Positions 11,870-23,120 of a stretch of 64,000 nt of DNA are shown piece by piece. Numbering within the stretch: the first letter of the stretch is position 1; each line of letters starts with the position of its first letter. The notes beneath the pieces were generated by a model. It was not told the origin of the DNA. It ran no database searches and saw only the letters and a program-made list of their open reading frames with translations. This DNA comes from Geosiphon pyriformis (taxonomy: Eukaryota; Glomeromycota; Glomeromycetes; Archaeosporales; Geosiphonaceae): NCBI GenBank assembly GCA_016748015.1, contig JAAOMT010000085.1:62001-126000 (forward strand), in the 5' to 3' direction. The translations under genes and the position numbers were made by a program.

Positions 11870-13430
11870 AAGTTATTAATAATTAAGTTGGTTTGGTTTG
11901 AGAGGTTGTACTATCACTGGATGGTAAGTCTAGATAGAGTGTTGGTATTTTGATGATTTGCTTCTTTGTGGTGTTGAATATTATAGTCGAATTCATCCAA
12001 GTAGAGTATCCAGCAAATTATTTTTTTGTGTTCCAGCTTCTTTTTCTTGCATAGTCAAACCAAGGCTTGATGATCTGTTATCACTAAGAATTTTGCACCA
12101 AAAAAATATTAATCCCAGTAGTTGGTAGTCCAAACTACAGCTAGATATTCTTGTTTAATAACTGAATAATTCTTTTCTATTGGTGTGAGAGATCTACTGG
12201 CATATGCTATAGCATGTTTTCTGCCATTTTCATCTTTCTGTAAAAGAACAGCACCAAGTTCATAGCCAGATACATCAGTGTGAAGGATAAAAGGTTGGTT
12301 CAGATTAGGTTGTTTGAGAATTGGTTCAGTAACAAGTTTTTCCTTCAAAAATTCAAAAGCTTTTTGTTGATAAGTGCTCCAGTGATAATTGACATTTTTT
12401 TTGAGTAGTTGATTAAGAGAAAAGGCAATTTTGGAAAAATCCTTGATAAATTTGCAATAGTAAGAGACCAAACCAAGAAAAAAGCATAGTTTAAGAACAT
12501 TCATTGGTTGTTTAATGTTTTGAACTTTTTCAACTTTAGCTGAGTCAGAAAAGATTCCATCTTTTGTAACAAAATAACCAAGAAATTGGGTGGATTAGCA
12601 TCCAAAGAAAGATTTGATTGGATTGATCTTGAGGCCAGCATTTTTGAGCAGATTAAAAACCTTCTGTAAATATTCAAGATGTTCATCCCAGGTTTTTGAA
12701 TATACTATTATGTCGTCCAAATAAACCAGAACAAAGTTTTTTTTACTAATTCAAACACTTTATCCATTAGGTATTGAAAGGTAGGAGAAGCATTAGTAAG
12801 ACCAAAAAGCATGACTGTGAATTCATAGGTGCCATACTTGGTGATAAAGACAGTTTTTTTTCTGCTTTCTAGATCTATCTCTACTTGCCAGAATTCAGCA
12901 GTTAAATCAATGGTTGAGAAGAAAGCAGCACCATTGAATTTATCTAGCATTGCATTAATTTTGAGGAGTGGGTACATGTCTCTTATAATGATGGCATTTA
13001 ATTGGCAGTAGTCAACACAGAAGCATAGGGTTTCATCTTTCTTGAATACCACTACAACTGGGAAAGCCCATTTACTCATGGTTTTTTGTATAAATCCAAG
13101 ATCTTTCATCTGGTTTATTTCTTTCTTGATAAACTTATCATTATATCAATTGGATTGATATGGCTTCAAATAAATAGGGCAAGTTTTTTTGGTAGTGATG
13201 GTATGTTGTATCACATGGGTTTGTCCAGGAGTGTCACCTTCTTTTGAAATAACTGGACTATTTTTAGCCAACAGATTTTCAATTTCCACTTTTCTTTTTT
13301 CAGAGGAAGATTCTTTTTGTTCTACAATTATTGATTGGATTTCAGGTGGTTCATTCTCAAAAAACTTTTGTACTTCTTTAAGTTCTTTTCAAGATATCAA
13401 GCTAATTAATTCCCAATCTTTGTAATAGAT
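11870..13430 (-). pseudogene. Gypsy2 reverse transcriptase and RNase H
   Basis: RT fingers and palm at 12708-13109 (FCVDYCQLNAI; FSTIDLTAEFWQVEI with the motif A Asp; FGLTNASPTFQ). The catalytic YLDD follows at about 12710-12722 but in the next frame, because of a one-base length change in an A run (near 12735-12745). Connection and RNase H at 12109-12504 (YYCKFIKDFS; FILHTDVSGYELGAVL; YASRSLTPIEKNYS), with the catalytic end near 12060-12090. A TAA at about 12588-12599 replaces the Gln expected in FFGCQSTQF. Confidence 0.88.
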
Positions 13431-13478
13431 CAGGCAAGATTTGCATTCATCACTTGGTAAATACAAAGATTTATTATA

Positions 13479-14597
13479 CTAATACCATGCACAAGAACCA
13501 TGCCACCAATAACTGTATTTTGCTTTCTTGCCAGGTTTTCTGTTAAAGGTTTTTCTGAAGATATTGTAGTAGGGCCAGCAAATCAGCTTGCCATTTACTA
13601 TAATTCCTTCTTTGTCAGTTTTAATATTATCCAGTGGCTTTTCATTGCTGGTGAAAATAGTATAGGTGAGTTCAACAGTTTCTTCCTGTTTTTCTTGATC
13701 TTTATCATTGCTCTCATCATCATCTGATTCATCTGATTGTTCTTTTTTTTGGTTTTGCTTGGGTATTGGAGGGGTTGTCCAATAATGGCACTTAATCACA
13801 ATGGGTTTTTCACCATATCTAATAGTTAACTCACAAAGTTCATAGTTAAGTAGTGCTTTGGCTTTCTTAAGCCATTTATTACCAACAATGATGGTATACT
13901 CTTTTGCTTCAGATACTTCCATATCAGTTTTAATGCTGATATTATTGATGTGGACAAAAATAACTTTGGCTATGCCCAAGCCTTTCTTCTTATTATTATG
14001 TACGTTGGTCATTGGTCTTGTGGAAGGCTCATTAATCTTTCTGCTGATTGCTTCAAAAAAATGTTTGGCAATTACACTAACAGATGATCTACTGTCTAAG
14101 ATCAGATCAATGAAGTAACCAGCCACTTGGGCTTTACAAATCAGAGGAGTGACATTGTTGTTATCAGCAAGTCTAGCTTGGTGAGAGCGTTTGTTGGTCT
14201 TTGGTGTTTTTTTCTTTGGTATTAATGATTTGTGAAGATCTTTTCTGAACTGTGGATGAGTCATCAGTTGGCCAAATGTAATGTGTGCTGGGGTTTTCAT
14301 GAGATCTTTAACAACAGAATAGGGTCCAGATTTTTATACAATTTCTGAGAGTTCCAACTTTGGAAGATTTTTAAAAACCTTAGCCTTTGGTAGCTCATTG
14401 TTATCAGCAGATGATTTGGATGCTTTGTTTAGATCTATAACGAAATCAATCTTGGCTTTCTTCTTCTTTCTGGTTGATTCAAACATGTTGATTGCTAGTT
14501 TATTCATATTATGATCATCATCAGTTAGGTTAAAAATGTAAAAGAGGTTTTCTTCTGGTTGGCTTGCACTCTCACCCTTTGGAGATACACCTACCAA
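13479..14597 (-). pseudogene. Gypsy2 aspartic protease region
   Basis: The 273-codon ORF at 13479-14300 contains the retropepsin fold near residues 52-130. The catalytic D-S/T-G reads DSR (context LILDSRSSVSVI), a Gly-to-Arg change that needs only G-to-A, and the second half has TIIVGNKWLKKA. An acidic low-complexity linker follows (QSDESDDDESNDKDQEKQEE). The adjoining ORF at 14334-14597 is a lysine-rich linker. The protease would process Gag-Pol, but this copy is predicted dead. Confidence 0.75.
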
Positions 14598-14599
14598 TT

Positions 14600-16193
14600 T
14601 AAAGGCTGATAAACAGTAGTTTCAATTAGGGGATTCTTTCCAAAGAAATTGATGTTGGCATAATTGGGTCTTTGATTAGAAACATTATTATTGTTGGGTC
14701 TGTTATTTTAGGTGTCATTATTTTTGGGAGCTGAAAGAGGCAATGAAAGATTGTTACAGTCTTTAGAAAAGTGTTTAGTTAGTCCACAATGATAGCACAC
14801 AGGTGGGCCACAATTTTGTTGTCTTTAATATAGTGGTTGTTGGGTTTAATTGAAGCAGGATTCAAATCTGGGTCTTTGGAATTGCTGATTGTCTCTGACT
14901 GCTTAGGCTAATAGTTTTAATAGCCAGGCAAGATTAGCTGTAAGTCTATCTATTAACTGTTCATTTGGGTCTTAAGTTTGGGCAGCAAAAGAGGTAGCAG
15001 CCATTTGGAGAGCAGAAGCCATAACAAAAGCAGGAGCAAAAACTGAAAGTGTAGATCCTAAGTGTATTCTTTGATTGTTTTCTATTCTCTAAGCAAATTC
15101 AATGGCCATATCTATTGTGAGATTATCTTTCAAGACCAGGAGAGGCCAAAAAGCATATAATAGATAAGTTCTCAATCTTTTTGTAAAGGAATGTATTTTC
15201 TGCTCTTCTGTTCAATTTCTTCCAGAGTCTATTTATTTAATGAGTTTTCTTATTGCTTTGGCATATTCTGTCACAACCTCATCAGGACCTTGAGTTTTTT
15301 TTTCTAATTCCATACGCCATTTTGAGATTAAGATGGAAGTTCTAAATTTTGTTTCAAACTGGGTAGTGAAAGAGGTGTTGTCTTTTTTAGCATTTGCTGG
15401 TGCCTATTTAATAATTTTTTGCTGAGCATTGGCATTGGTTTCTTGTAAGAACCAAGTAGCAGAAGAGCCTTGGAAGTAGCCACCAACAATTTGGAACTTG
15501 TATTTATTATCATATTGGTTTGCTGTGGCAGCTCTTTTAAAATCATCCAACTATTCAATTGGATCTTGGGCATTACCTCTGAATAATGATAATGGAGTGT
15601 TGTTTCTTTGCCCTAAAGCAGTCTGTATACCTTGGAAAACAATCAGAATGTTTTGTTGCAGAGGGTCTTGAACCATTGGTTCAGGTGTAACTGTTTGTGT
15701 GAAGTGTTTTGATTCACTTGAAAAGATATCAAAAAACAAGAGTAGTTTGATAGCTTTCTTTTTCTGTTTCAAGAGAAGTTTCTGTTGATTGATGGGCAGC
15801 AATCCAAATGTGGATTTGATGATTCAGATATTCGAGATTAGGGGGCTGTTGTTTAAAGATTGTAAAATATAAAAGCTGATTGATACTGTTGTTTCTTTCT
15901 TTAAAGTTGTCTTCAAAATAAGCTTGGTTAAAGTAATAGGTTGTATAAGCTATGTAGGTTTCAGCTGAATGCTCATTTAGGAACCAGTTCCAAAAGTCTT
16001 GGAATTGTCTGCTGGATTGTTCTTCAATGGAGAAGCAAATCAAGCAGGAGGGCAAAGGATTAAGTTCAATAAAGTCTAGATCATTTTTGTTGTGTGCTTT
16101 AAAATATTCTTTTGATTGTTGTGACAGGTATGAATAATCACCCATACAAATAGAAAACAAAGTGGATTTTGACAACTTCACAAGAAGCACCAC
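14600..16193 (-). pseudogene. Gypsy2 gag with CCHC knuckle
   Basis: Broken into overlapping frames (15729-16193, 15551-15802, 15328-15573). A retroviral-type zinc knuckle, CYHCGLTKHFSKDC (C-x2-C-x4-H-x4-C), is encoded at 14756-14797. Just upstream of it two TAA codons replace Gln in a Gln-rich stretch. The first segment begins immediately after the 5' LTR, where no ATG is evident, so the original start is unknown. Gag would form the particle and bind element RNA. Confidence 0.75.
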
Positions 16194-16710
16194 TTTTATG
16201 TTATGGGTTGGAGTAACAAGCTAATGGATAGCAAGGGAGAACAGGATTGTAGAGTGATGAGAATAATCAAAGGAAATTCAACTTCAAAGAGTGAATTGAA
16301 TAAGTATGGATTTAATGTGTGAGATCAGTTTCATAAAATATCTCAGTTGCTATACTTTTCAAAGATAACTGGGAAATCTGAAGATAGAAAAATAATCCAT
16401 ACTGTCAACAAATGATCACACTTGGTATAATTCTATGCTTCATGTTGGTGCTCTTAGAATTCAATATCAAGTATCAGATGTGCTCTTCAGTTACATTTTA
16501 TTCAATAATCTTCAAATGTTGCAATTACATGTTTTAGGAAAAAGGTAAAGAATAACCAACAAGTAATCTTTTATCTTTAAGATGTTCAGATACTTAAAAG
16601 TAGGGAAAGGGAAATTAGCAATAAGAAAAGAATTGAGATGAAAGTTGTTATTTTATTTATTTGATTTCCTTGATTTTTTCATACTTTTCTACAGTTAAGA
16701 GATTCATTAC

Positions 16711-16717
16711 TTATATA
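16711..16717 (-). promoter_or_regulatory. Probable TATA box of the 5' LTR
   Basis: Element-sense TATATAA within GCTATATAAG, at the same place as in the 3' LTR and just downstream of the 12-bp array. This copy would have driven Gypsy2 transcription. Confidence 0.55.
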
Positions 16718-16729
16718 GCTATCAAAAGT

Positions 16730-16825
16730 GGTCAATGATCAGGTCAACGACTAGATTAATGATCAGGTTAATGATTAGGTCAATAATCAGGTCAACAGTC
16801 AGGTCATTGATCAGGTCAATAATTA
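16730..16825 (-). repeat. Eight tandem 12-bp units in the 5' LTR
   Basis: Units such as GGTCAATGATCA, GGTCAACGACTA and GGTTAATGATTA run without interruption. Unit number and phase equal the left LTR, with single-base transitions between the two. Confidence 0.85.
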
Positions 16826-16913
16826 CTTACTAAAAATAGAGTGGCTAATTTATATGACATCAATGGCTAATACATGTGATAATTAATAAGAAGTATAAGT
16901 TTCAACTGTAACA

Positions 16914-17306
16914 ATATTTCTATTAACAATAACAAAATAATAGCTATTTTATTAATTAAAAAGTTGTTAATACTTCTTTGTATATTAATAATTAGCCAAT
17001 TTTTATTGTCAAATATTATAAATCTTATAGATATTTGGAAATTTTTTTGTTTACAAATGACATATCTAAGCTAAGTTTTATTAAAGCTCATTTAAATATT
17101 AAGTTTTTTTCAAATTTGGTTTTCAAAAAAACTTTGTTGAACAAATAGTTCTTTTATTTAGTTTTAACAGTTTTATTATTTATTATAAATTATCAAATAT
17201 AGTTTAATATTGTGTTTAAGAGTATATATCAAAAATAAAATATTATAATAAAAAAGAGACTCAAATTTAAAGCCAATTTGCCAAAAGACTTTCTTAATAA
17301 AGCTTT
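16914..17306 (+). pseudogene. LINE A ORF2 fragment between Gypsy2 and LINE B
   Basis: Opens with ISINNNKIIAI, the continuation of FFKINN left of Gypsy2. It corresponds to FFVINDISINSEKTVAI in LINE D. It closes with KRLKFKANLPKDFLNKA (LINE D: KGLRFKACLSRDFSDAA), and is then interrupted by the LINE B tail. Stops and indels are present. Confidence 0.8.
17297..17306. other. 10-bp target-site duplication, left copy (LINE B)
   Basis: ATAAAGCTTT is repeated exactly at 19084-19093. Joining the two flanks through one copy gives the uninterrupted LINE A codons D-F-L-N-K-A-L-Y-Y. Confidence 0.85.
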
Positions 17307-19083
17307 TTTTTTTATTAATGCTTAACAAGTAAGATCCAAATGCTACCTAATACAGTACATTAGATAACTGATCTAAACTAGGCACAAATCATGCTTTTTC
17401 TACACATAACCAGCCATTCAGACTGATCAAAATGACACTAAGCAACTATGTAAACTGAAACATCATTACCAATACCAGAAAAGAATGAACATGATCTACG
17501 AAAACCAAAGTGAATACCAAAAGCGTCAGCAATACCAAGCAATCTACTAACACCAGCAGACAACCGCACTGACATTCTAGAAATTGAAACAGAAAATAAA
17601 CCATTAAGTGAAATTAACCTATTTTTTTCCATAAAGACATGATATTTAGCACAGACTAACCAAATGTAATTCTTGAAACTAAGACCGAAAGCATGCATAA
17701 AATTCACAATCTTCTAACTTACAATTTTAGGATCATAAAAGACAGACAAAGCCTCTTGGAACCAATCTTTAAAGACAAACCCTTTGAAAAGGGACATAAA
17801 TATAAAGACATTAGAAGTGCAAAACAACAAAAGTTAAGACACACAGGAAGAGGAACAAGAGAGACCAGAAATCAGCTTCCAGAAAGCTGCATGAGTATTC
17901 AACAACTGACAATAGATAAGGAGGTCAATTTTACAAGAGAAAACATGGTCAGAAACCTCCATATTACCACAAAACAAACACAATACACTCAGATAACATC
18001 TGGAGTAAAGTTGCTTCCAAACAGTAACAGACAGCTGATAATATAATGTCTTCATGAAGTACATATGCAAGCCAGCAGAAGGTTTGTTTGTGAAGCCTAC
18101 AGCCATATACAAATCTGGATGCCACACCAAAGAGAAATTTAATCAATCAACATCTGATAACAAATCACCCGCCAGAATCTTGGAGCCAGAACTGACTTTC
18201 TAATACACATGATAAACAAATTTAAACACATTCCAAACAAAATGCCTAGAATTACCAGAAACGAGATCACCACTAGCCAAAAGACAATGTCTCTCCAAAT
18301 GGGGGAGAAAAAACCAATCAGAGTTGGAAGGAACAGCAACAAGAGCATCTGTTTGATTATTCCTCACAACACCTAAGTGATCTTTTACTTTAAGCCACTT
18401 TACCCTCAAATTTTTACTACAAATAATGTTCACAATATGCAAATGTTCTACCCAACACTGATTGCAAAAATTCGGACAAATTAGACATAATTTTGACTTG
18501 TATGTATCTAGAACAGCCTGACTATTAGAGTGTAAACATACTGAGCAATGAGGAGGAACACATTCCAATGCCAGAGCTATGGTCTGTAGCTCTGTTAAAG
18601 TAGAAAACAACAAACCAGAAATCTTTATACCCAAACCTAGACCAATATCTTCAAAAAAGACAGCAGCACCAGCCTTTCTTTATATGATGTCCAAATCTCT
18701 TAGAGAGCTATCTGTATAGACAGACAAACAACTAGTACCAACACAAGACAACTAATTACATACCAACTTAAATTCTTGGAACTTAAAAATGCTCAAATGG
18801 CCACCAATACTCTCAGAAGCAGACATACAAACAGAAAAAGAAGACATATTATTAAGGAAGATGACAGAAAAACTAAACCAATCAGGAGCTGAGTCATGAG
18901 AATTCAATCTCTTTCAATGCTTAAAAGTTTTCCAATCAAAAATGGCACCATTATGATTACAGAGCTGATCCATAAAGGCAATGTCATACCAATAGAAAGA
19001 TGGAAGACACACACAAAACTTAGCTTTTCCAAGAACCACTGACATAGGGACACTATCCTGATGATGAAAAAAATCACTCAAAG
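17307..19083 (-). mobile_element. LINE B: 5'-truncated LINE inserted in LINE A
   Basis: Minus-strand copy of the LINE family, from the A tail (T run at 17307-17313) and 3' UTR through the finger and RNase H to the thumb region, where it stops abruptly at 19083. The truncation point matches HQGGTPMS in LINE G. A 10-bp duplication flanks it. RNase H signs: TELQTIALALECVP, SQAVLD, WLKVKDHLGV (18200-18634). Finger: CLFCGNMEVSDHVFSC near 17955-18000. Stops and frameshifts abound. This is a typical dead-on-arrival product of target-primed reverse transcription. Confidence 0.88.
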
Positions 19084-19093
19084 ATAAAGCTTT

Positions 19094-21000
19094 GTATTAT
19101 TTATTTTTGTATAAATTAAAATTTTTTAAATAAATATAAACAGAAACAAAAATGATTTTAGTAATTTAATTTTTAATATAATAAGAGTTTTTAGTTGACT
19201 ATTTAAGCACTACTTTTTAGATTTGCAGATTCTGAATTAAATGTCTATATATTTACAATAGTATTTGGTTAAGTTAAAAGTCAGTCTAATTAATAATTTT
19301 TTGGTAAGTATAATAAAATTTTTTAAATAATAGAATTTTTTTGTCAAATAATTTGCTTAATGTATTTTATAAATTTGATCACTTTTTAATATTTGTAATT
19401 CTAAGAAATTTTTATTATTTTAATGTAATTTGTTTTTTAAAGTGCTTTAATATTATTTTTAAAGACAAATTATTGAACAAATATAGAATAGCTATATATT
19501 AAAAACATTTTATCATTGGAAAAAATTGAGTTTTAGAGATTTAATACTATTGTGGTTTGAAAAAGCTTTAGATTACATAAGTAATTTTTTTATTAAAACT
19601 AATAGAGTTGTTTTAAATTTTAATTGTTTAAATTTTTTTTTTTAAATTTTTTTTAGATATTCAGAAGTATTTGTATAAATTGTAAACTAAAGTAATTAAA
19701 ATTTATACAGATAATTTATTAAAAAAATTAAAGACTACAAAAGTGGCTGATAAAACAACAGCATATTTTTTTAAAGTTAAAATAAGAATAGACATTAAAA
19801 TACATAAATTAGTGTTTTTGACAATATTAGAATTGTAAATAATTGCTTTAATATTGGAATATGTTTTTTTTTTGCTTAGTAATTTTGTATACAAATAGTC
19901 TGGTTGTTATAAGTGCATATATTTTAAAGCTTAAATTTTATTTGTCTAATTTTTAGAACAAGTATTAAGTAAAAAAACAGCATATAGTTAATTTAATAAG
20001 ATCAAAAAACATTTTTGTAAAATAAGTAAAAGTCAAAAGCCATTTAAAAAATGCAAATAATAATTTTGCCAATATTTTAATATATAATATAACACAATTT
20101 TATTTGGGTTTTTTTATTGAAGTTTAAGAAAAATTTATTATAACTAATAATTTGATCATGTTAAATAATATCTGTTATTTTATTTGTAATATTTATTTAA
20201 TTATTTGTTATGCTCAATAAAAAACAGGTTTTAGTACAAAAATTTTGGATGGTTTTTTTATTCAGAACATAAACTAGACTTGTACTGTTTTGGTCTAACA
20301 TCTGAACTTTTAAATGTTTTTTGGTTTTATTAATTAGATATTAGCTGCTTTTCACACATATTTAATAAAAACAAATCATAAAAAGTTGTTAATTACAGTC
20401 AAAAAAAGATTTTATAACAAAGATTATCTAAATATATTGTGCTTGATATGCAATAATATTAAATTGTTTAATCATGCTTTTATTTGTTTAAAAAATATTT
20501 TTTGCATTCTGAAATTTTGCATAGATATTAAACTGTAAATGTTTTTAATAAGGATTTGTTCTGTATTATCTTTATTAATACTATATATTTTTTTTGGGGA
20601 GATTTTAAATGTAAGTATTTACATAATTTTGTGTAAAAGTTTTATTTTTAAGAACTGAATTAATAAAACAGTATTGGTTTTTGGTAGTTTAAAAAAATCT
20701 GTATTAATAGTAATTAATTTTATTTATTGTTTAACTAAAAAACATTAAAACAAGTTATGATTACTTAGATCAAAGTTTAAAATAAATATAGAAAAAAGTA
20801 AACTGGTTAATAATGTAAAAATTTTATTTAAAGTCTTATAGAATTTGTCTAGAATTTTTTCAGCTAAAATAGTTTAGTTGCTTAATATTGTCAAGTTTTT
20901 TGCTATTAGTTTTAGATTGTACAAGACTTGTTTTTTTTGAGTTTAAATAATAATGTAAAAGTTTGAATAAATGCATAGTATTATTTTAATTAGTCTAATT
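19094..21000 (+). pseudogene. LINE A ORF2 C-terminal part: RNase H and finger
   Basis: Continues LINE A after the LINE B insertion (KALYYLFLYKLKFFK for the ETLYHPFLYGLRSFE segment of LINE F). RNase H start near 19695 (KIYTDNLLK, with the DG Gly lost), RNase H end near 20000-20090 (IRSKNIFVK, stop, VKVKSHL), and finger near 20430-20490 (CLICNNIKLFNHAFIC). A/T-shifted, with many stops. The short minus ORF at 19703-19894 is a shadow. Confidence 0.75.
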
Positions 21001-21184
21001 AATTGGTCATATATAAAAAGTACATGAACTATATTTAGTTAAAATTACTTTGTTTGTTTTTGTATATTAAATAATAGTTAAACTGTATTTATTAAAAATA
21101 TAATAAAAAAAAATTAACATAAAATTATAATTTTAAAGTTATTTAATTTTATCTAAAAATTTGTGATTAATTACAAAAAAAACT
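21001..21184 (+). other. LINE A 3' UTR and A tail, then spacer to LINE C
   Basis: TTGGTCATATATAAAAA at about 21003-21019 is a decayed form of the family's conserved 3' UTR block. It is followed by a TTTATTAAAAATATAATAAAAA tail ending about 21111. LINE C begins about 75 bp further on in the same orientation. Confidence 0.6.
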
Positions 21185-21239
21185 TCTTTTTCTTCTTCAT
21201 TCAAAAATCCCTAAAAAGAGTCAAAAGTTTTTTCTGAAA

Positions 21240-23120
21240 GAAGTTTTTACAATTCAGTATGATAAATCTAAATCCTTTATTCTTGACTACAAGGCTACTG
21301 TTGGCTGTAGTATTGCTGTTATGAAGAAGACTGCTAAAGTTTCTGGTACTAGTAATGGCTTTAGACCTATTCTTCCAAGAAAAAAAAAGAGAGGTGGTGT
21401 TTTAGAAGATAGTTCTAATGGTAAGAATGTTGGTTCTAAGGTTCAGAATAATCACTTATGGAATTCAGAGACTGGTGACATCACTGAGTTTAATAGTATT
21501 GATATAAAGGAGAAATGTCTAGTGAAAGAGACCAGTTTTGATTATAATAAAAGTGGTGTTTTTGCTGAAGGAGATTCTAATTAAACACTTGCTAATTCAA
21601 AAATCAAAACCAAAAAAACATTAAGCAAGCTATTGGGTAAAATTAATTTTTCATTAAGTGATATTAAAGATGATGTTCTTTTAGACACTTTATTGAAACT
21701 CCTTTTACCTCTAAAGAATCTGATCAACATTTCTGTTCACAAATTTTTTACTTTGGATATTGGGTTGGACAAAATGGTTGGGAAATCTTCTCAAAAAAAG
21801 CTTCAAGTAATCAGAAAGTTGTTTTCAAAAATCAATGGTTTTGGAAAGGCCTCTACCCCCTCAAAGTTTGCTGAAATCATTAAAGCAATGTTTACTTCCA
21901 AATTAAGTTTGGTGCAGACTTCTAAAAAAGCTGAAGAAGTGAAAATTTTGGTTAATACTGATCTTAGAAAATCTACTAGGCATTCAGATTGGGCTGTGGT
22001 ATTAAAAAAAATTCCAGTTAGAACATCAGTTGAGGCTGTGTGTACTGCACTATTTGAATTTGGGTTAATTAAGTCAATCAAAATGCAATTGGTAGAACTG
22101 TAACAGAAAGTAGTAGTTGAGTTTAATTAGATAGATCATGCTGATTTGGTCACAGCAAAATGGTCTATTCTAATCAGAAAAGATGTGGTGCATATTGCTA
22201 GGTCCAATATGAACAAAGAATTATGGGATGCAAAAGACAATCATAGAGTGCTGCTTTATATTCTCTCTGTAAGAACAAATGCTCATAACATTTGGGATTT
22301 TATTGGTTCTGTGAGTAGAAAAACATGTATGATCAACCAGCATTCTATTACATATGTCCAGGCCAAATGTGCTATTGTTTGTTTTAATTTAGCTGAATCT
22401 TTGGATGTCATCATGGGAATCACATCTGTGTTAAAAGGAGCCAATTTGCAATGGTTTCATCAAGGTTTTTCTAAGTGCACCAAGTGTAAGAAAATAAGGC
22501 ATACATCATTGAACTGTTCTGTGAATGGGAGTTTGTATTCTGGCAAGCCATCTCATATGTCACTTTTAGATATGGATAAAAGCAGGTTGGCTGCCATCTA
22601 TTCCAAGCATTCAGTTCCTATTGCTTGTTCTGTTGCTTTTGGTGGGATTTCATGAGCAAAAATAGCTGGTGGATTTTCATTTTCTCTTTTCTCTGTAAAA
22701 AATGGTTCAGTCAATCCTGGCTCTTTTTCGGAGATAAAGCCTACCCTTCCTGTTATATTTGATATTGAAAAAAGATTTGCTGTTTTAGAAGTCAGTCTTA
22801 CCAGCCTCATAGAACAGATTAGTGAGTTGGCTAAGAGATTGGATTTGCTTATACCAGCAGTTTCTCAGCCTAGCCCTGGATGTCAGCTGCTGGTAACCCC
22901 CTCATCACAGAATCAGGTGGGTAATATAGTGATAAGAAAGAGCTTGAGTAAGGCCACTAGTGATAAGGTTGCTGTGTTTCTGAACTCATCTTCTTCCCCT
23001 AATATGGTCAAATTTGAGAATATGTTGGAAGGTCTTTTTACTTCAGTTTTGAGTTTGTCAGCTTATCTTAATGGTTTGGTCCTGGCTGGTAATATGCACC
23101 CCTGATCTTCTTCTTAATGA
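21240..23120 (+). pseudogene. LINE C ORF1: RRM-like folds and CCHC knuckle
   Basis: Frame broken by several stops (for example after FAEGDSN near 21582, near 22100 in the LWQKVVVEF-equivalent, at 22653 and at 23104). It has a first RRM-like fold at 21990-22200, a second with IGSVSRKTC at about 22250-22450, and the knuckle CTKCKKIRHTSLNC at about 22475-22516. A leucine-rich stretch at 22770-22860 may be a short coiled coil. It ends SSS-stop-TGA, with TGA inside ATGA at 23117-23120. It would be the RNA-binding protein of the element. The first ATG of the surviving frame (21321) is probably not the original start, because conserved coding-like text extends further 5'. Confidence 0.8.

Larger units (their letters stand above)
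9161..16913 (-). mobile_element. Gypsy2: complete Ty3/Gypsy LTR retrotransposon, inactivated
   Basis: Two 715-bp LTRs (9161-9875 and 16199-16913) with TGTTA...TAACA ends, flanked by a 4-bp ATAT duplication. Reading on the minus strand from the right LTR: gag with CCHC knuckle, protease, RT, RNase H, integrase, one extra ORF, then a purine-rich tract and the left LTR. This protease-RT-RNaseH-integrase order defines Ty3/Gypsy. Frames are broken by stops and indels and the protease active site is changed, so the copy is not autonomous. It sits inside LINE A and is therefore younger than it. The two LTRs differ at many scattered sites, mostly transitions, so it is not recent. Confidence 0.93.
16199..16913 (-). 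repeat. Gypsy2 5' LTR
   Basis: Starts TGTTATGGGTTGGAG and ends CAACTGTAACA on the plus strand. It is the partner of 9161-9875. It contains eight 12-bp units at 16730-16825 and TATATAA at 16711-16717 in the element sense. Confidence 0.93.
2548..21111 (+). mobile_element. LINE A: old non-LTR retrotransposon broken by three insertions
   Basis: Pieces of one LINE appear in order on the plus strand: ORF1 N-terminal half (2548-3040), endonuclease tail, linker and RT (about 7530-9160), RT continuation (16914-17306), then RNase H, zinc finger and 3' UTR (19094-21111). The flanking pieces join in frame when the Gypsy2 and LINE B insertions are removed. ORF1 C-terminal and most of the endonuclease are missing between about 3050 and 7500, where an old Gypsy relic lies. 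This is the most A/T-shifted LINE here, with stops every few dozen codons. No function remains. Homology was judged by eye against LINEs C to G. Confidence 0.8.
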
